Below are positions 49,261 through 59,500 of a stretch of 64,000 nucleotides of DNA, piece by piece (position 1 is the stretch's first letter; the number at the start of each line of letters is the position of its first letter). This DNA comes from Hoylesella timonensis 4401737 = DSM 22865 = JCM 15640 (GTDB taxonomy: Bacteria; Bacteroidota; Bacteroidia; Bacteroidales; Bacteroidaceae). The position numbers were made by a program, and so were the translations under genes. Location: contig NZ_HG417099.1 of assembly GCF_000455445.1 (NCBI RefSeq), forward strand, positions 113,242-177,241, read 5' to 3'. Below the pieces are notes generated by a model. It was given only the letters and a program-made list of their open reading frames with translations. It was not told the origin of the DNA and did no database searches.

Positions 49261-50298
49261 TTAATGACGCTGACGACGAACAGTCACTCGAGCAGCAGAA
49301 CTGTTTGAAGACGAGCTTTTTCGGCTTCGATTAGACTTAACTGTCGCCTTCGCATCTCGAGGTGAACGACTGCGCCGAACGCGTTTTGACTTACTGTCTT
49401 TCGGATTCAGCTTAGCAATGCTGTCCAGAGAATCTTTGCGAGCGGCGTTGCCCCACATATTTTTTTCAAATGCCTGTATCTCTTTTTCTATCTTCTGCTG
49501 TTCACGGTTCATGGCTGAATCGGTAGGACAGTATTGAGCCAAGGTTTGTCCCAACATATTGTTGGTTTTATAAATCTTTCCCTGATACTTGTTCTTCGTA
49601 AAAAAATCGTCGATACTCATGATGGCAGCATTGTTGAGATTGCTGGTCATAATCGTCTGTTTCGAAAGGAAAGGAGCCAAATCATCATATTTCACCCAGA
49701 ACAACGGATAAGAGGTGGTGCCATCGCCAAAGTCATCCACCCTCTTCAAGATGGGGCACAAGGCTAACACCTTGGTGTGAAAAGTGGCTGTAGCTTGGTC
49801 GTAATAGGCACTTTCTTTCAGATAGTATGCAGTGACCTCGCGCGAAGGGATGTCACTGTCATCGATACGGATGCCACGATCTGTCCGCTCGTAAAAGACA
49901 TGATAATTGTCTAAAAATGCCAAAGGCTTGACACGAGCAGAGTCTTCAAACGACTCGTTCCCATCCAATCGGTATTCGTAGGCTCTGATATTGCCAGTCA
50001 TCATCAACTTGAAAATGTAGCAAAACAGGTTCATCTGCGTGCCCATCGGCTCTACGGGATAATATAATCCTGCATTAGCATCCTTTGTTAAATCGATTTC
50101 GCGATAGATGTCTCGACGCCACACCACATCTTCCGACATCTTTGGAGCTGTTGGAAAGGAGAGTTGCGCCCGTGTACTGAGCGTTTGCGCATTGTTACGT
50201 TGGACACGCTGTTGTTCGGCGCGCCGTGCTGGCGGTTGTGCAATAGCTAACTGTACCGCACAGAAGATGATGCCTATCAATAAAATTGTTTTCTTCAT
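49261..50298 (-). CDS. porN: Type IX secretion component PorN/GldN
   Basis: 345 residues. Signal peptide ending AVQLAIAQ. The family core is present: DVVWRRDIYREIDLTKDANAGLYYPVEPMGTQMNLFCYIFKLM, REVTAYYLKESAYYDQATATF, and PLFWVKYDDLAPFL. Known role: forms a periplasmic ring complex with PorK under the outer membrane. The last ~50 residues are an unusual Arg/Ser/Lys-rich tail (SKRVRRSRSPRDAKATVKSNRSRKSSSS). Last of the five por genes. Confidence 0.93.
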   Translation of the reverse strand: MKKTILLIGIIFCAVQLAIAQPPARRAEQQRVQRNNAQTLSTRAQLSFPTAPKMSEDVVWRRDIYREIDLTKDANAGLYYPVEPMGTQMNLFCYIFKLMMTGNIRAYEYRLDGNESFEDSARVKPLAFLDNYHVFYERTDRGIRIDDSDIPSREVTAYYLKESAYYDQATATFHTKVLALCPILKRVDDFGDGTTSYPLFWVKYDDLAPFLSKQTIMTSNLNNAAIMSIDDFFTKNKYQGKIYKTNNMLGQTLAQYCPTDSAMNREQQKIEKEIQAFEKNMWGNAARKDSLDSIAKLNPKDSKSKRVRRSRSPRDAKATVKSNRSRKSSSSNSSAARVTVRRQRH

Positions 50299-50338
50299 CG
50301 TGATATAATTGTATGGCGGAGTTTTCTCAGTCCACCTT

Positions 50339-51889
50339 TTATTTAACGATAATTTCCATCGATGCTGGTAATTTACGTGTCAACCCATCTGGACCCACGG
50401 CTGTAACGCGCGAGATGTAGAATCGCTTGTTGCGTGACAACTGTCGGAAAGCATTACGTTGACGGTCGGAGAAGCGTGCGCCATTCGATGCCATGGGTAC
50501 GGCATTTCCCATGTTGTCGAAGAACACCGTCTCAAAATTAACCACCTTGAACTGAATATCCAGTAAGCCGTCGTCGATAGCCGCCTGTATGCCTGTCGCA
50601 CCCATCAAGGAAGCTTTGGACAGTCCACCTCCCTTGAAGCGATCGGTGCCCAAAACAATATAGGCAATAGGATCAGGCAATTTGCGCACATGGAAAGTAT
50701 ATTTGCCAACGGGTCTTGCTCCTCCACCCTGATTCGACACCACTTGAATGGTGACATCCTTACCCACCGTGGTTGGACGTGCGATGTATCTGCCTGCTGC
50801 AACCATGCGGAAGCCTCCACCTGTCATTGATGCGGAGACAGCAGTAAGCGGCACTCCAGGAATACTGATGCTGATAGGGTTGTCATAGCCTGCATACAGC
50901 ACATTCATTAGGTCAGCGGATACCGTAGCACTCGGTGCCACTACTGCATATTTCTGGGAGAAGTTGCGTCGTATGGTTTCACCACTCCCATTCGTCATAG
51001 TGATATAGCCTTGGAAAGAATGCTCGCCCACACCTCCTGCAGTAAATTGATAGGTGTTATTGTGCAAATTTATTTTGCGTCCACCGATGTAAATATCGGG
51101 TTGACGAGTGGTATCAACGGCAGCCATGACTATCTGTGCCGAGAAGCGATCGCCACTAACAACGGTTTTAGACTCTGGTATTACAAAAGCTTCCAACTTA
51201 TTGACACGAATATCCTTCAAGTCTACATTGGCTACCAACGTATGTAACACTTCGCCCTCGGCATAACGGATGTCGCTTTGCAATTTGGACAAGAGTGTGA
51301 CTGCGGCAGACACGGGCATATTCTCAAACATATACTCCTGCCAATTTTTGCCCATGGCTTGGGCTCGCTTCGACCGTTTTGTCGTGAGATTGCTGGCAAT
51401 CATTTGTCGCTGGTGTTCATCGGGTATCATTTTCAAGATTTGTTCACGATACCGATTCACACGGTCGTATAACATCTTTCCTTTGCCTACTCCAGGCGCC
51501 AGCATCACATGTGAAGCGGCTTCAAGGTCGTCCTTGTGTTCAATATTATAAATATCTCCATGAGGACCGTCCGCCTCACGTACAATCTCTTCCTTGAGTT
51601 CTTGTACAAAGTAGTACAACGAGTCACTCATGCGCTTTACTTGCGTAGCCTTGTCAAACCATGCCTGCACCTTGGCGGGATTGGCTTTGACTTGATCGGA
51701 AAGTCGACGATAGATAGACCTATTCTCTCGTGAAGAGTTGGCGGTGGTGCGATTCAAACTCTCCTCTACTACCGCAAAGCCTTCCAACACCTCGGTAGAT
51801 ACGTTCAGTGCCAGCATTGCCATCAGCACGACATACATCAAGTTAATCATGCGTTGGCGCGGAGATACAGGTCTTTTCTTTATTGCCAT
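50339..51889 (-). CDS. porM: Type IX secretion motor component PorM/GldM
   Basis: 516 residues. One N-terminal membrane helix (MINLMYVVLMAMLALNVSTEVLEGF) anchors a long periplasmic part with four predicted domains. Family segments include DKLYYFVQEL-like and KPVSPRQRMINLMYVV at the start. With PorL it forms the proton-driven motor that powers the type IX system, the shaft crossing the periplasm to the PorK-PorN ring. Separated from porL by an 8-bp repeat array. Confidence 0.94.
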   Translation of the reverse strand: MAIKKRPVSPRQRMINLMYVVLMAMLALNVSTEVLEGFAVVEESLNRTTANSSRENRSIYRRLSDQVKANPAKVQAWFDKATQVKRMSDSLYYFVQELKEEIVREADGPHGDIYNIEHKDDLEAASHVMLAPGVGKGKMLYDRVNRYREQILKMIPDEHQRQMIASNLTTKRSKRAQAMGKNWQEYMFENMPVSAAVTLLSKLQSDIRYAEGEVLHTLVANVDLKDIRVNKLEAFVIPESKTVVSGDRFSAQIVMAAVDTTRQPDIYIGGRKINLHNNTYQFTAGGVGEHSFQGYITMTNGSGETIRRNFSQKYAVVAPSATVSADLMNVLYAGYDNPISISIPGVPLTAVSASMTGGGFRMVAAGRYIARPTTVGKDVTIQVVSNQGGGARPVGKYTFHVRKLPDPIAYIVLGTDRFKGGGLSKASLMGATGIQAAIDDGLLDIQFKVVNFETVFFDNMGNAVPMASNGARFSDRQRNAFRQLSRNKRFYISRVTAVGPDGLTRKLPASMEIIVK

Positions 51890-51892
51890 TCT

Positions 51893-51978
51893 GAGTTGAT
51901 GAGTTTATGAGTTACTGAGTTTATAAGTTGGTGAGTTCCTGAGTTTATAAGTTCCTGAGTTAATAAGTTGATGAGTTG
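51893..51978. repeat. 8-bp-rhythm repeat array (GAGTTTAT-type), porM-porL spacer
   Basis: GAGTTGAT, GAGTTTAT, GAGTTACT, GAGTTTATAA, GTTGGT, GAGTTCCT and so on: about ten imperfect units of 8 (some 10 or 6) bases fill nearly the whole spacer between porM and porL. The units resemble those at 17684-17731 (AGTTTACG). Confidence 0.85.
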
Positions 51979-51979
51979 T

Positions 51980-52825
51980 TTACTCTTGCGAAGGCTCTAA
52001 CCCCGGATTAGCAGCACGCATGTTGACGGTCATCGCCTCAATCATACGGGCGTAAATCTTGTTGAGCTGCTCTATTTGTTGAGCCATCTTGCGAGTCTGG
52101 TCATTGATTTGATCTATCGTACCAATCTGCTGACTGGCACCTTTCAGCTGCATCTCGTAAACCTTACAAATTCCTGTTAGGGTGCGATTTAGATTTTCCA
52201 TCTCTTCACTGTCACGCGTCAACCTTACACTCTGTTCGGAGACCTTCCCCAAAGTCTCTGTCAGATTCTTCAATTCGGTGACATACTTGCTTTGCGCCTC
52301 TATCAACTCAGGTGAACTTTGTTGCTGTGCTTGTACCCACTGTGAGGAGGCACCCGCCGTCTCACTGTTATCACTAACAGGTATATCCGTACCTGTAGCT
52401 GCGGCAACAGGTGGAGGGACGACTACAGAACCTGCCGTTGGATGTCCCTGTCCGCCATAAGAAGAGGCGTGGAGGGCTTCCGCTGGCATAGGCTGGGCTG
52501 CAGACGACTCTTCCAATGGAGAATTGTAAACGACCTTGCCTGTTTCCAAATACTCCTCCGTGATTCTTGTAGGGAGCTCGCGTCCGTCGGCTGTCTTGTC
52601 AAATGGGCGGTCAAAAGCAGAGAGGAAGAATACCACTACCTCTGTTCCCATACCGATAAACAACATGAGGTTTCCACCTTTTAAGTGCGTCAGCTTAAAC
52701 AGCGCACCTAAAATAACCAACGATGCACCCCAACTGTATGCATAGTTCAAGAACGTTTGTCCTGGAACACTGTCCATCCATTTCTGCAAACGATAGATGA
52801 TATTGTACTTACTATATCCTGCCAT
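51980..52825 (-). CDS. porL: Type IX secretion motor component PorL/GldL
   Basis: 281 residues from MAGYSKYNIIYRLQKWMDS; the ATG overlaps the porK stop region, and a frame extension to 52966 lies inside porK and is rejected. Two membrane helices: FLNYAYSWGASLVILGALFKL and LMLFIGMGTEVVVFFLSAF, the second with the conserved Glu linked to proton flow. A long cytoplasmic coiled-coil-like C terminus follows (NLTETLGKVSEQSVRLTRDSEEMENL), preceded by a low-complexity Pro/Ala/Ser linker. Motor partner of PorM. Confidence 0.93.
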   Translation of the reverse strand: MAGYSKYNIIYRLQKWMDSVPGQTFLNYAYSWGASLVILGALFKLTHLKGGNLMLFIGMGTEVVVFFLSAFDRPFDKTADGRELPTRITEEYLETGKVVYNSPLEESSAAQPMPAEALHASSYGGQGHPTAGSVVVPPPVAAATGTDIPVSDNSETAGASSQWVQAQQQSSPELIEAQSKYVTELKNLTETLGKVSEQSVRLTRDSEEMENLNRTLTGICKVYEMQLKGASQQIGTIDQINDQTRKMAQQIEQLNKIYARMIEAMTVNMRAANPGLEPSQE

Positions 52826-54273
52826 TATTTTCGACCTTTCTTCTGTTTTGTGCTTGTTGTATTCGCCAGACTGCGTACGCATCTGAAACCGATATATGAA
52901 CGAGGTTGATTTTGATATTCCCAGGTACGCCAGGCACTTCGAATATACGATTCTGGATCTTTCCATGACCCGCCACGCACACTCTTCTTTTTCAATTTAT
53001 AGGGATCTTCCAACGCTGCCTTATACGCTAACTGCGGATTCAAATCGTTCATCGCATCAACTCCCGCTTCGGTATAAATAGTGCTGGTCCACTCTGCCAC
53101 ATTTCCTGCCATGTCGTACAGCCCATTCGAGTTGGCTCCATAGATGCCTACTTTGCTGGTTATCAGGTTGCCGTCCTTGGTATAATTACCCCGATCGGGC
53201 TTGAAGTTCGCAAAGAAACAGCCCTCGCCTGACATCACTGCCTTGTTGTCCCAAGGAAATTCATTTCCTTCTTTGCCTCTGGCTGCATATTCCCATTCTG
53301 CCTCGGTGGGGAGACGATAACGCTGTATGTAACGTGCCTCAGCTCCTAAACCTTTCAAAAGGTAGTCGGTACGCCAAGCACAAAAGGCATTGGCTTGCTC
53401 CCACGTCACCCCCACAACGGGATAATCGTTATACGCTGGGTTACTGAAATAATTGCGAAGATAGGTTTCGTTATCCGAGTTTTGAAAATCATTGACCCAA
53501 CAGGTGGTATCTGGATATACGTTGACGATGTAGGTATTCAAAAAATCCCATGGACCCGAACGTGGACGGTTGATGGTTTCGCTCACAATACGCCCAGTAT
53601 CATCGATATAGGCGGTATCTTTTGAAATCATAACCACCTCGTCAGGGTCAACTGTTTGGTCGGTATTCAGATTACGCTCATCGGGTATCATGCGGTTTCT
53701 CCGCAGTGCTGCCGTGGTGTAATCATAAATTTCATATCGATAATTGAGCTGACGATAATCCAAGAGTTTCTCGCCCGTCACTGGATTGGTGACATACATA
53801 CTCTCCACAGCTCGCTGTTCGTCTTCGTTCATTCGGCGTGGGAGCGGTTTCTTCCAATTGATATGCGGTGGCACTGGGTCACCGTTCTTATCTTCTGTGA
53901 TGAGATAAGTCTCATCGCCCGCATAGGCAGGATCTGCAAGACGTGTCCGCAAGATGCTATCTCGAACCCAAGCAACGAACTGCTTATACTTTGAATTGGT
54001 GACCTCGGTTTCATCCATCCAAAAGCCATCCACAGAGATATCCTTTTGCGTCATCTCTTTTCCCCATAGACTATCTTGCTTCTCCAGTCCCATTTTGAGG
54101 TAACCACGATCGATGCGCGTCATGCCATAAGGAGTAGGCTCACTGAAAGCTTTTCCTCCCACACCTACTACTTCTCCTCCGCGTCCTACCGAAGAGGCTG
54201 ACCTGCCGCCGAAGCAGCCTGTCAGAATCATGAGGCTCACCACGCCCATTACCATACTTATCTTTGTCTTCAT
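52825..54273 (-). CDS. porK: Type IX secretion lipoprotein PorK/GldK
   Basis: 482 residues from MKTKISMVMGVVSLMILTGCFG; the frame is open 10 codons further (54303), but the inner Met gives a clean lipoprotein signal with the Cys in LTGC. The body is a formylglycine-generating-enzyme-like fold (DGFWMDETEVTNSKYKQF, RLPTEAEWEYAARGKEGNEFPW, GLYDMAGNVAEWT, RGGSWKDP, SYIGFRCV). In the family it is structural, forming the ring with PorN. Its stop overlaps the porL start, so translation is coupled. Confidence 0.94.
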   Translation of the reverse strand: MKTKISMVMGVVSLMILTGCFGGRSASSVGRGGEVVGVGGKAFSEPTPYGMTRIDRGYLKMGLEKQDSLWGKEMTQKDISVDGFWMDETEVTNSKYKQFVAWVRDSILRTRLADPAYAGDETYLITEDKNGDPVPPHINWKKPLPRRMNEDEQRAVESMYVTNPVTGEKLLDYRQLNYRYEIYDYTTAALRRNRMIPDERNLNTDQTVDPDEVVMISKDTAYIDDTGRIVSETINRPRSGPWDFLNTYIVNVYPDTTCWVNDFQNSDNETYLRNYFSNPAYNDYPVVGVTWEQANAFCAWRTDYLLKGLGAEARYIQRYRLPTEAEWEYAARGKEGNEFPWDNKAVMSGEGCFFANFKPDRGNYTKDGNLITSKVGIYGANSNGLYDMAGNVAEWTSTIYTEAGVDAMNDLNPQLAYKAALEDPYKLKKKSVRGGSWKDPESYIRSAWRTWEYQNQPRSYIGFRCVRSLANTTSTKQKKGRK

Positions 54274-54303
54274 ATCTGTGACATTCATTTTTCGACGTAA
54301 CAT

Positions 54304-55257
54304 TTATAGAAGTCTGACACTCTTATGTTTATTTCTTCCTTTCTTCGCCAAATTCACATCCATTTGATAGCCTACGAACAACTCATGACTACCGTTGCCG
54401 GGCTGAATGGCAGAAGTGTACAACTCATAGCTATATCCCAACACAGCTCCATGGAAACTGCCACCTACTAAAAAGGTGACGGAGTTGGTGGGACTATAAC
54501 CCACGCCTCCATACATCATTCGCTTTTCGTGCTGGTAGACAAGTCGAGCGGTGACATCGCCCCGATAAGCGACACCGTCGGTACGTACCAACACAGAAGG
54601 CTGTATAGTTAAAAACGGATTTCTTAAACGTATATTGTATCCAGCTGTTAAATAATAGGTGGCATCAATGTGAAACTGGTTCTTTTCTGTTAAGTCAATA
54701 ACGGGGGAGGTCAGATGTTGAGCAGAGATGCCCACATACCAAGATGAATGGAAATAATATAATCCTGCGCCAATATCGAGTGCATTGCCCTTGACTTGCG
54801 TATTCGTAAAAGCGGGGTCGTTGGCATCGGCAAGATTTAGTTTCGTGCCATCAAAAGACTCGCTCAGCATGCCTGCCTGCACACCTGCCGACAGTTTGCC
54901 ACCAAAGAGTTTGAACCGAAGCGCATACTGTGCAGCAAGTCGCTGATGCGTAAACAGTCCTATCTGATCGTTCATGAGCTGCACACCTCCTCCATGGTAG
55001 GCCTTTAATAAATAGAAAGGCATATCTGCCGCAGCATACATCGTTTTCGGATTGTTTTGAAATCCAACCATGCTCATGGCGTACGCTGCATTAATGTTCA
55101 ATTGGTCTTGTTTGCCAACTGCTGCTGGATTAAACGAGGGTTGCATGTCAAAATAATGACTGAACGACGCATCATATTGCGCTCGTACCGTACACACACT
55201 CAAGAGCAGCAGCCAGAGAAAATATATCTTTCTTCGTTGCACGAATGGATAACGCAA
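54304..55257 (-). CDS. porP: Type IX secretion membrane protein PorP (PorP/SprF family)
   Basis: 317 residues. Signal peptide MRYPFVQRRKIYFLWLLLLSVCTVRAQ. Family hallmarks: YDASFSHYFDMQPSFNPAAVGK, the FNPA motif and many beta strands of an outer-membrane barrel (LSAGVQAGMLSESFDG, DIGAGLYYFHSSWYVGISAQHL, VTFLVGGSFHGAVLGYSYELY). It ends KSVRLL. PorP helps hold the motor ring at the outer membrane; homologues (SprF) pair with specific cargo. First gene of the porPKLMN unit. Confidence 0.93.
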   Translation of the reverse strand: MRYPFVQRRKIYFLWLLLLSVCTVRAQYDASFSHYFDMQPSFNPAAVGKQDQLNINAAYAMSMVGFQNNPKTMYAAADMPFYLLKAYHGGGVQLMNDQIGLFTHQRLAAQYALRFKLFGGKLSAGVQAGMLSESFDGTKLNLADANDPAFTNTQVKGNALDIGAGLYYFHSSWYVGISAQHLTSPVIDLTEKNQFHIDATYYLTAGYNIRLRNPFLTIQPSVLVRTDGVAYRGDVTARLVYQHEKRMMYGGVGYSPTNSVTFLVGGSFHGAVLGYSYELYTSAIQPGNGSHELFVGYQMDVNLAKKGRNKHKSVRLL

Positions 55258-55418
55258 GTTCTATTATTTTATTGCTTTCGCCCTATCTTTAATGAGCATG
55301 TAATATTTATCGCAACGGATTGTCACGGAATTTCACGGCACATCCGTGCCATTCCGTGCCGTTCCGATGCTATAAAAACTACCATTTTAATGAAACAGCT
55401 GAATATTGCACCAGCAAC

Positions 55419-55917
55419 GGTTACAAGCAATGACGGGGCGAAGCCCCAAAAAGAATATAGCCCATGGTAACACCATGGGTAAGCGGTAAATAACTAATGA
55501 GCGCGCTGTAAGTGCAAAAAGAGTTAGGGAAGTATCATTTTTCCTCCCTTCCTTTTGCTCTTTCAGAGCGCAAAATAGATGGTCAACTGTACCGAGGGCG
55601 GATGCTCCGGGCTATAAGCTTATTGGGCTTTCAGCCCGTCTTTGCTGATATGCAATTAGCAAGGTTGTTGATAATAACTCCGTCAAAGCATTGTGTAACA
55701 GCCACGGTTACAAGCAATGGCAGGGCGAAGTCCACAAGATACCCCCCCCGAAACATTGTGCACAAGTAAACGTTACAAGCTATGACGGGGCGAAGCCCCA
55801 AAAGGAATATAGCCCATGGTAACACCATGGGTAAGCGGTAAATAACTAATGGCGCGCTGTAAGCGCAAAAGGATTCAGGGAAGTTTCATTTCTTTCTTGC
55901 TCTTTCAGAGCGTAAAA
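55419..55917. repeat. Cluster of mini-palindromes (REP-like), two long copies
   Basis: Copy 1 (55419-55576) and copy 2 (55771-55917) agree almost base for base, with a degenerate fragment at 55703-55733 (GGTTACAAGCAATGGCAGGGC). Each copy contains four tiny hairpins with three-base loops: GGGGC-GAA-GCCCC, CCCATGGT-AAC-ACCATGGG, GCGCT-GTA-AGYGC, GCTCT-TTC-AGAGC. A fifth, GGGCT-TTC-AGCCC, is at 55625-55637. It lies upstream of porP in a 1264-bp gene-free stretch; 55258-55418 and 56331-56459 show nothing else. Confidence 0.88.
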
Positions 55918-56330
55918 ATGCTGAATTTTCTTTACAAAGTGCCTCTCATAACTCGCGTGTAGACAATCAACGACAGAGTTGGTCGCAAATACGCCAAAAA
56001 TGAGCGATATTCATAATCCGTTGCTATTGAGAGCGTTATATAAAACTCGTCTCATTTCACTCGCAATTTTACCAGTTTTTTGCGGCTAAAGCATTGAGAT
56101 AAGCCTCCAATTTGCATGCTTTAATGCAATTGAAACATGTGAATAACACCTCTAATACATGTTTACAAGGGCGTTAAAACAATGTTCCAACGAGAAGAGA
56201 CGGTTTTTTGGGGAAAATCAGCATATTTTTGTACACCGTTTGCCTATTGATTTTTTCTATTTCGCAAATTTTAGATGGGCGTTTTTTGGTAAAATGATAG
56301 GACAAAAACAACAAATACCTTTATTAAAAT
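55912..56330. repeat. Dispersed ~400-bp intergenic element, copy B
   Basis: Second copy of the element at 2206-2620, same orientation. The first 38 bases match exactly and the core 56086-56188 is about 90% identical. It directly abuts the mini-palindrome cluster. No conserved protein is encoded. Confidence 0.85.
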
Positions 56331-56459
56331 TGAACAATGTCGCACAAGCTTTGTTTTTGTGTTTTTAGTATATTTCGTTGTCCAATAGCCGTTCAAAAAA
56401 AATATTGTCAATGGCTGCACACAACAGACTGTACAAAAAAACAGGCAGCGAAAAGGGCA

Positions 56460-56492
56460 AAACAAAGGGTGACAAGCACTCTGCCGTCACCC
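56460..56492 (-). terminator. Probable terminator after the large secreted protein gene
   Basis: GGGTGAC (56467-56473) pairs with GTCACCC (56486-56492), loop 12 bases; on the minus strand a T-rich stretch (TTTGTTTTG) follows. It lies 30 bp beyond the stop. Confidence 0.6.
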
Positions 56493-56521
56493 TTCGCTTT
56501 ACTTTACTATCATTGGAGTCA

Positions 56522-59500
56522 TTATTGGTGAATGACCATCTTCTGATTCACGGTCTTTCCGTTTATCTGCATCGAAACGATGTACACACCACTTGGCAAT
56601 TGTGCCTTGAGGCGCATCAGGTCTTCAGGCTGATTTATATTGGCTACCCGTTCACCCGATACGGTGTACACAACAGCTGGTCCATTCCATGTTGTCGTCG
56701 TCACCCCTTGAATCTCAGTAGGCAAATTGTCGTAAGAGGTTGCCGTAGTGTTCACCAACGTAAAGCGGTTGCTATCCACTCCCGTATGACGCATGGTGTA
56801 AGTGTATGAGGTAACATCCTCACGCAAGTCAACCAACTGACGAGTGGTGTTGTCTACCAACTTCAGATGCTCGTACTGTGGCAGATTCTTCTTGCGGATG
56901 GTCAACGTGTACAACTCGCTATCGCTACCCTCTACAGTAACTTCCTGCTTCGTGAGGTCGGCAGTTGCGTTCACCTGCATCTGTCCATCGACAGTTTGTA
57001 CATACAGACTGGCAGGCGCATTGGTCAACAGTTTGCGACCATCCCAACCACGGTCGTAGCGGTCGATGGTGCCTTCAGCCTCGATGAGCCAAAGCACATC
57101 GCTGCTCTTGCTGCTTTCCAAAATCATCTGTACGGCTCCAGGCTCGGTCGTTGTGACCTCAAAAGGTTTCGCCATGGCTGCCCGCTCGTTCTTCACTACG
57201 CTATTGTAAGGAACTTTCACGGTAGCATCATCGCCCAACTTGGTCTCTGCGTTGGTGAACTTCAACAAGAAGCCTTGCATAGAAGGTATCGACTTGTAAC
57301 CAATGGTTGCTGCCGAGTTCTTAGGAATAGCTAAATAGCCACCTGCTGCCACATTCAAATCTTGCGTTCCATTCGTCGACTTGTTTTCATACCAGTTGTT
57401 GAAACTACCTGTATGGTACACATACACCGTAGGATCAACCTCTTCAGGGAAGGAAAGTTTGGCAATATCAATGGCAGCCGTGTAAGAGTTGGCAAAGATA
57501 TTTTGTCCCAATCCCCAGTGCTTCTCGCCCATGTTGGTTGAGGTAGATTTGGTCACTTCCGTAGCCTGGCGTGTCAGCGTCAAGTTTTGGTCGCACAGGT
57601 TCAACTTACCTGTCAGGGCATACACCTTCGGTGCATCTTGTGTCAGCTGATAGCCCACGAATGGAGACATTGCGTCGTCCTTAGTCATCCAGCTCCACTT
57701 TTGGTAATACTGCTTCGGGCTGTTCTTCGCCTCTGAATAGTATTGCAAGTAAGAACCCTTGAAAACAGGACTTGGCGTCATTGCCGTCACAGGAATACCA
57801 ATCTGTTGCCATGTGTAAGGCTCTGCTTGTAGCGTGCGACCCTGTGTAGGCGAACCAGCAAGTTTGTCCTCAATCTTTAACATCTCGTTGCCAATCTTCT
57901 TGCCACGTCCGTAGAGTTCTACTGTTGCATATACATCAGACTTGCATGGGTCGGCATACGAAACAGCAAACGAACCGCTGGCATCTGTTCCTTTCTCGTC
58001 GGTCTTGATCACCAACTTCTTGGCATCGCCAGGCTGATTGTAACCTACTAACGCAGTAGAAACAACCACACTACTCTTCTTCGATACTACAAGAGCCTTG
58101 TCTGACTGGTTCTCCAGTGTTCCGATGGTCAGCACCTTGTCCTCTGGCAATACACAGTCGTTCTTGGCTGCGCCTTTCTGTGCAGGGTTCTTTGGATTGG
58201 CATTGTTTGACTCGGTAGCAAATACCACGTCTTCGCCATCTACTGGCACTTTGACCGTCCAGTTGTTTTGATTCTCAAACTTGGTATCCTCATTTCCTAC
58301 CCAAAGGTTTTTCTCCATCGGTCCCGTGCAGTCGCCAACAGTGATGATTACCTTACGTTCGCCACCAGAGCTTCCGGCACAAGTAGGTATCGATTGTGCG
58401 AACTTGGTACCTACAGTGAACTCATACCTTCCTGCTTTGGGGAAAGTGGCATCTATAGCGTTACCTGTACCCACCTGTACCGTCTCTTGCGTGTCAAGGT
58501 CTTTGCGAGTCCATGTAACATCATACATATAGGTAGACACGGGTAACTCCAAATGATTGGGAGCAAGTCCCTGGCCATAGCACTTCTCTGTCCACTCTGC
58601 TTCTACTTCAGGAATACCTACAGGAGAGATATAAACGTTTGACACCTGTGCAGAGCAGCCACCACCATAATTATATTCTGCTGTTACTTGATACCAGCCC
58701 TCTGCAAGTCCGCTGAACACATGAAGAGAAGGGTTTGTGCCTTTTTTTTCGGTGATGTCGACAGTCTTAAGGGCGTTCCCAACGGGAGTTATCACGTTAT
58801 TCTGCTCTATAGCTTTTTTAATTTCGTAGTGCAACGGATAAGTAGCTTCATATCCATGTCTGATACCTACAGTGATAAGACCAGAGTTTGGATCTTTCAA
58901 ATTGCACATGGCACCTTGAACCTCAAAAGCACCGTTGCCCGTGGCGGAAGGAAGAGGTATCTTGAATGACTTGATGGCAAAATTATTTTTGCCTATATGT
59001 ACGCCAGAAACATAAGGAATATACTCACCCATCAACACGGAATATTTCTTATCGTTTTCATCCTTTGGCTGATGCACATCTATGCTTGCCTCAAAATAGC
59101 TCAACTTTCCTGTCCACAGCTTTTCTTTTTCCCTATACTCTCGGCGACCTATGTTAAATTTCCAATCATCGGTACCTAGTCCAGAATAATAATCCATTTC
59201 CATCCAGTCTGGACAACTACCAATGTCAAAGACACCAAAGTTTATAAGGACATCGTTTCTATCACAACCAGTTAAGATCTTGAATCCATTCTTATATCCA
59301 TCGGTATTACAAGGAATATACTTACGACCACTTGCAACATCCATTGTATAAGTTGCGGAGGGATTACCACAACGGTCTTGCAAAGTAATTTTGTACTGTC
59401 CTACTGGTATATCATAAAGAACGTATTCTCCTTTTTTATTACCATAGTTGTCCGTTAAAATTCTGTTAGGAGCAAAATCTTTCAGTACGATGGGAAATTT

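Noticed and set aside
55057..55828. Plus- and minus-strand frames in the porP upstream region
   Set aside because: They cover the palindrome repeats; their translations are repeat-derived and differ between copies.
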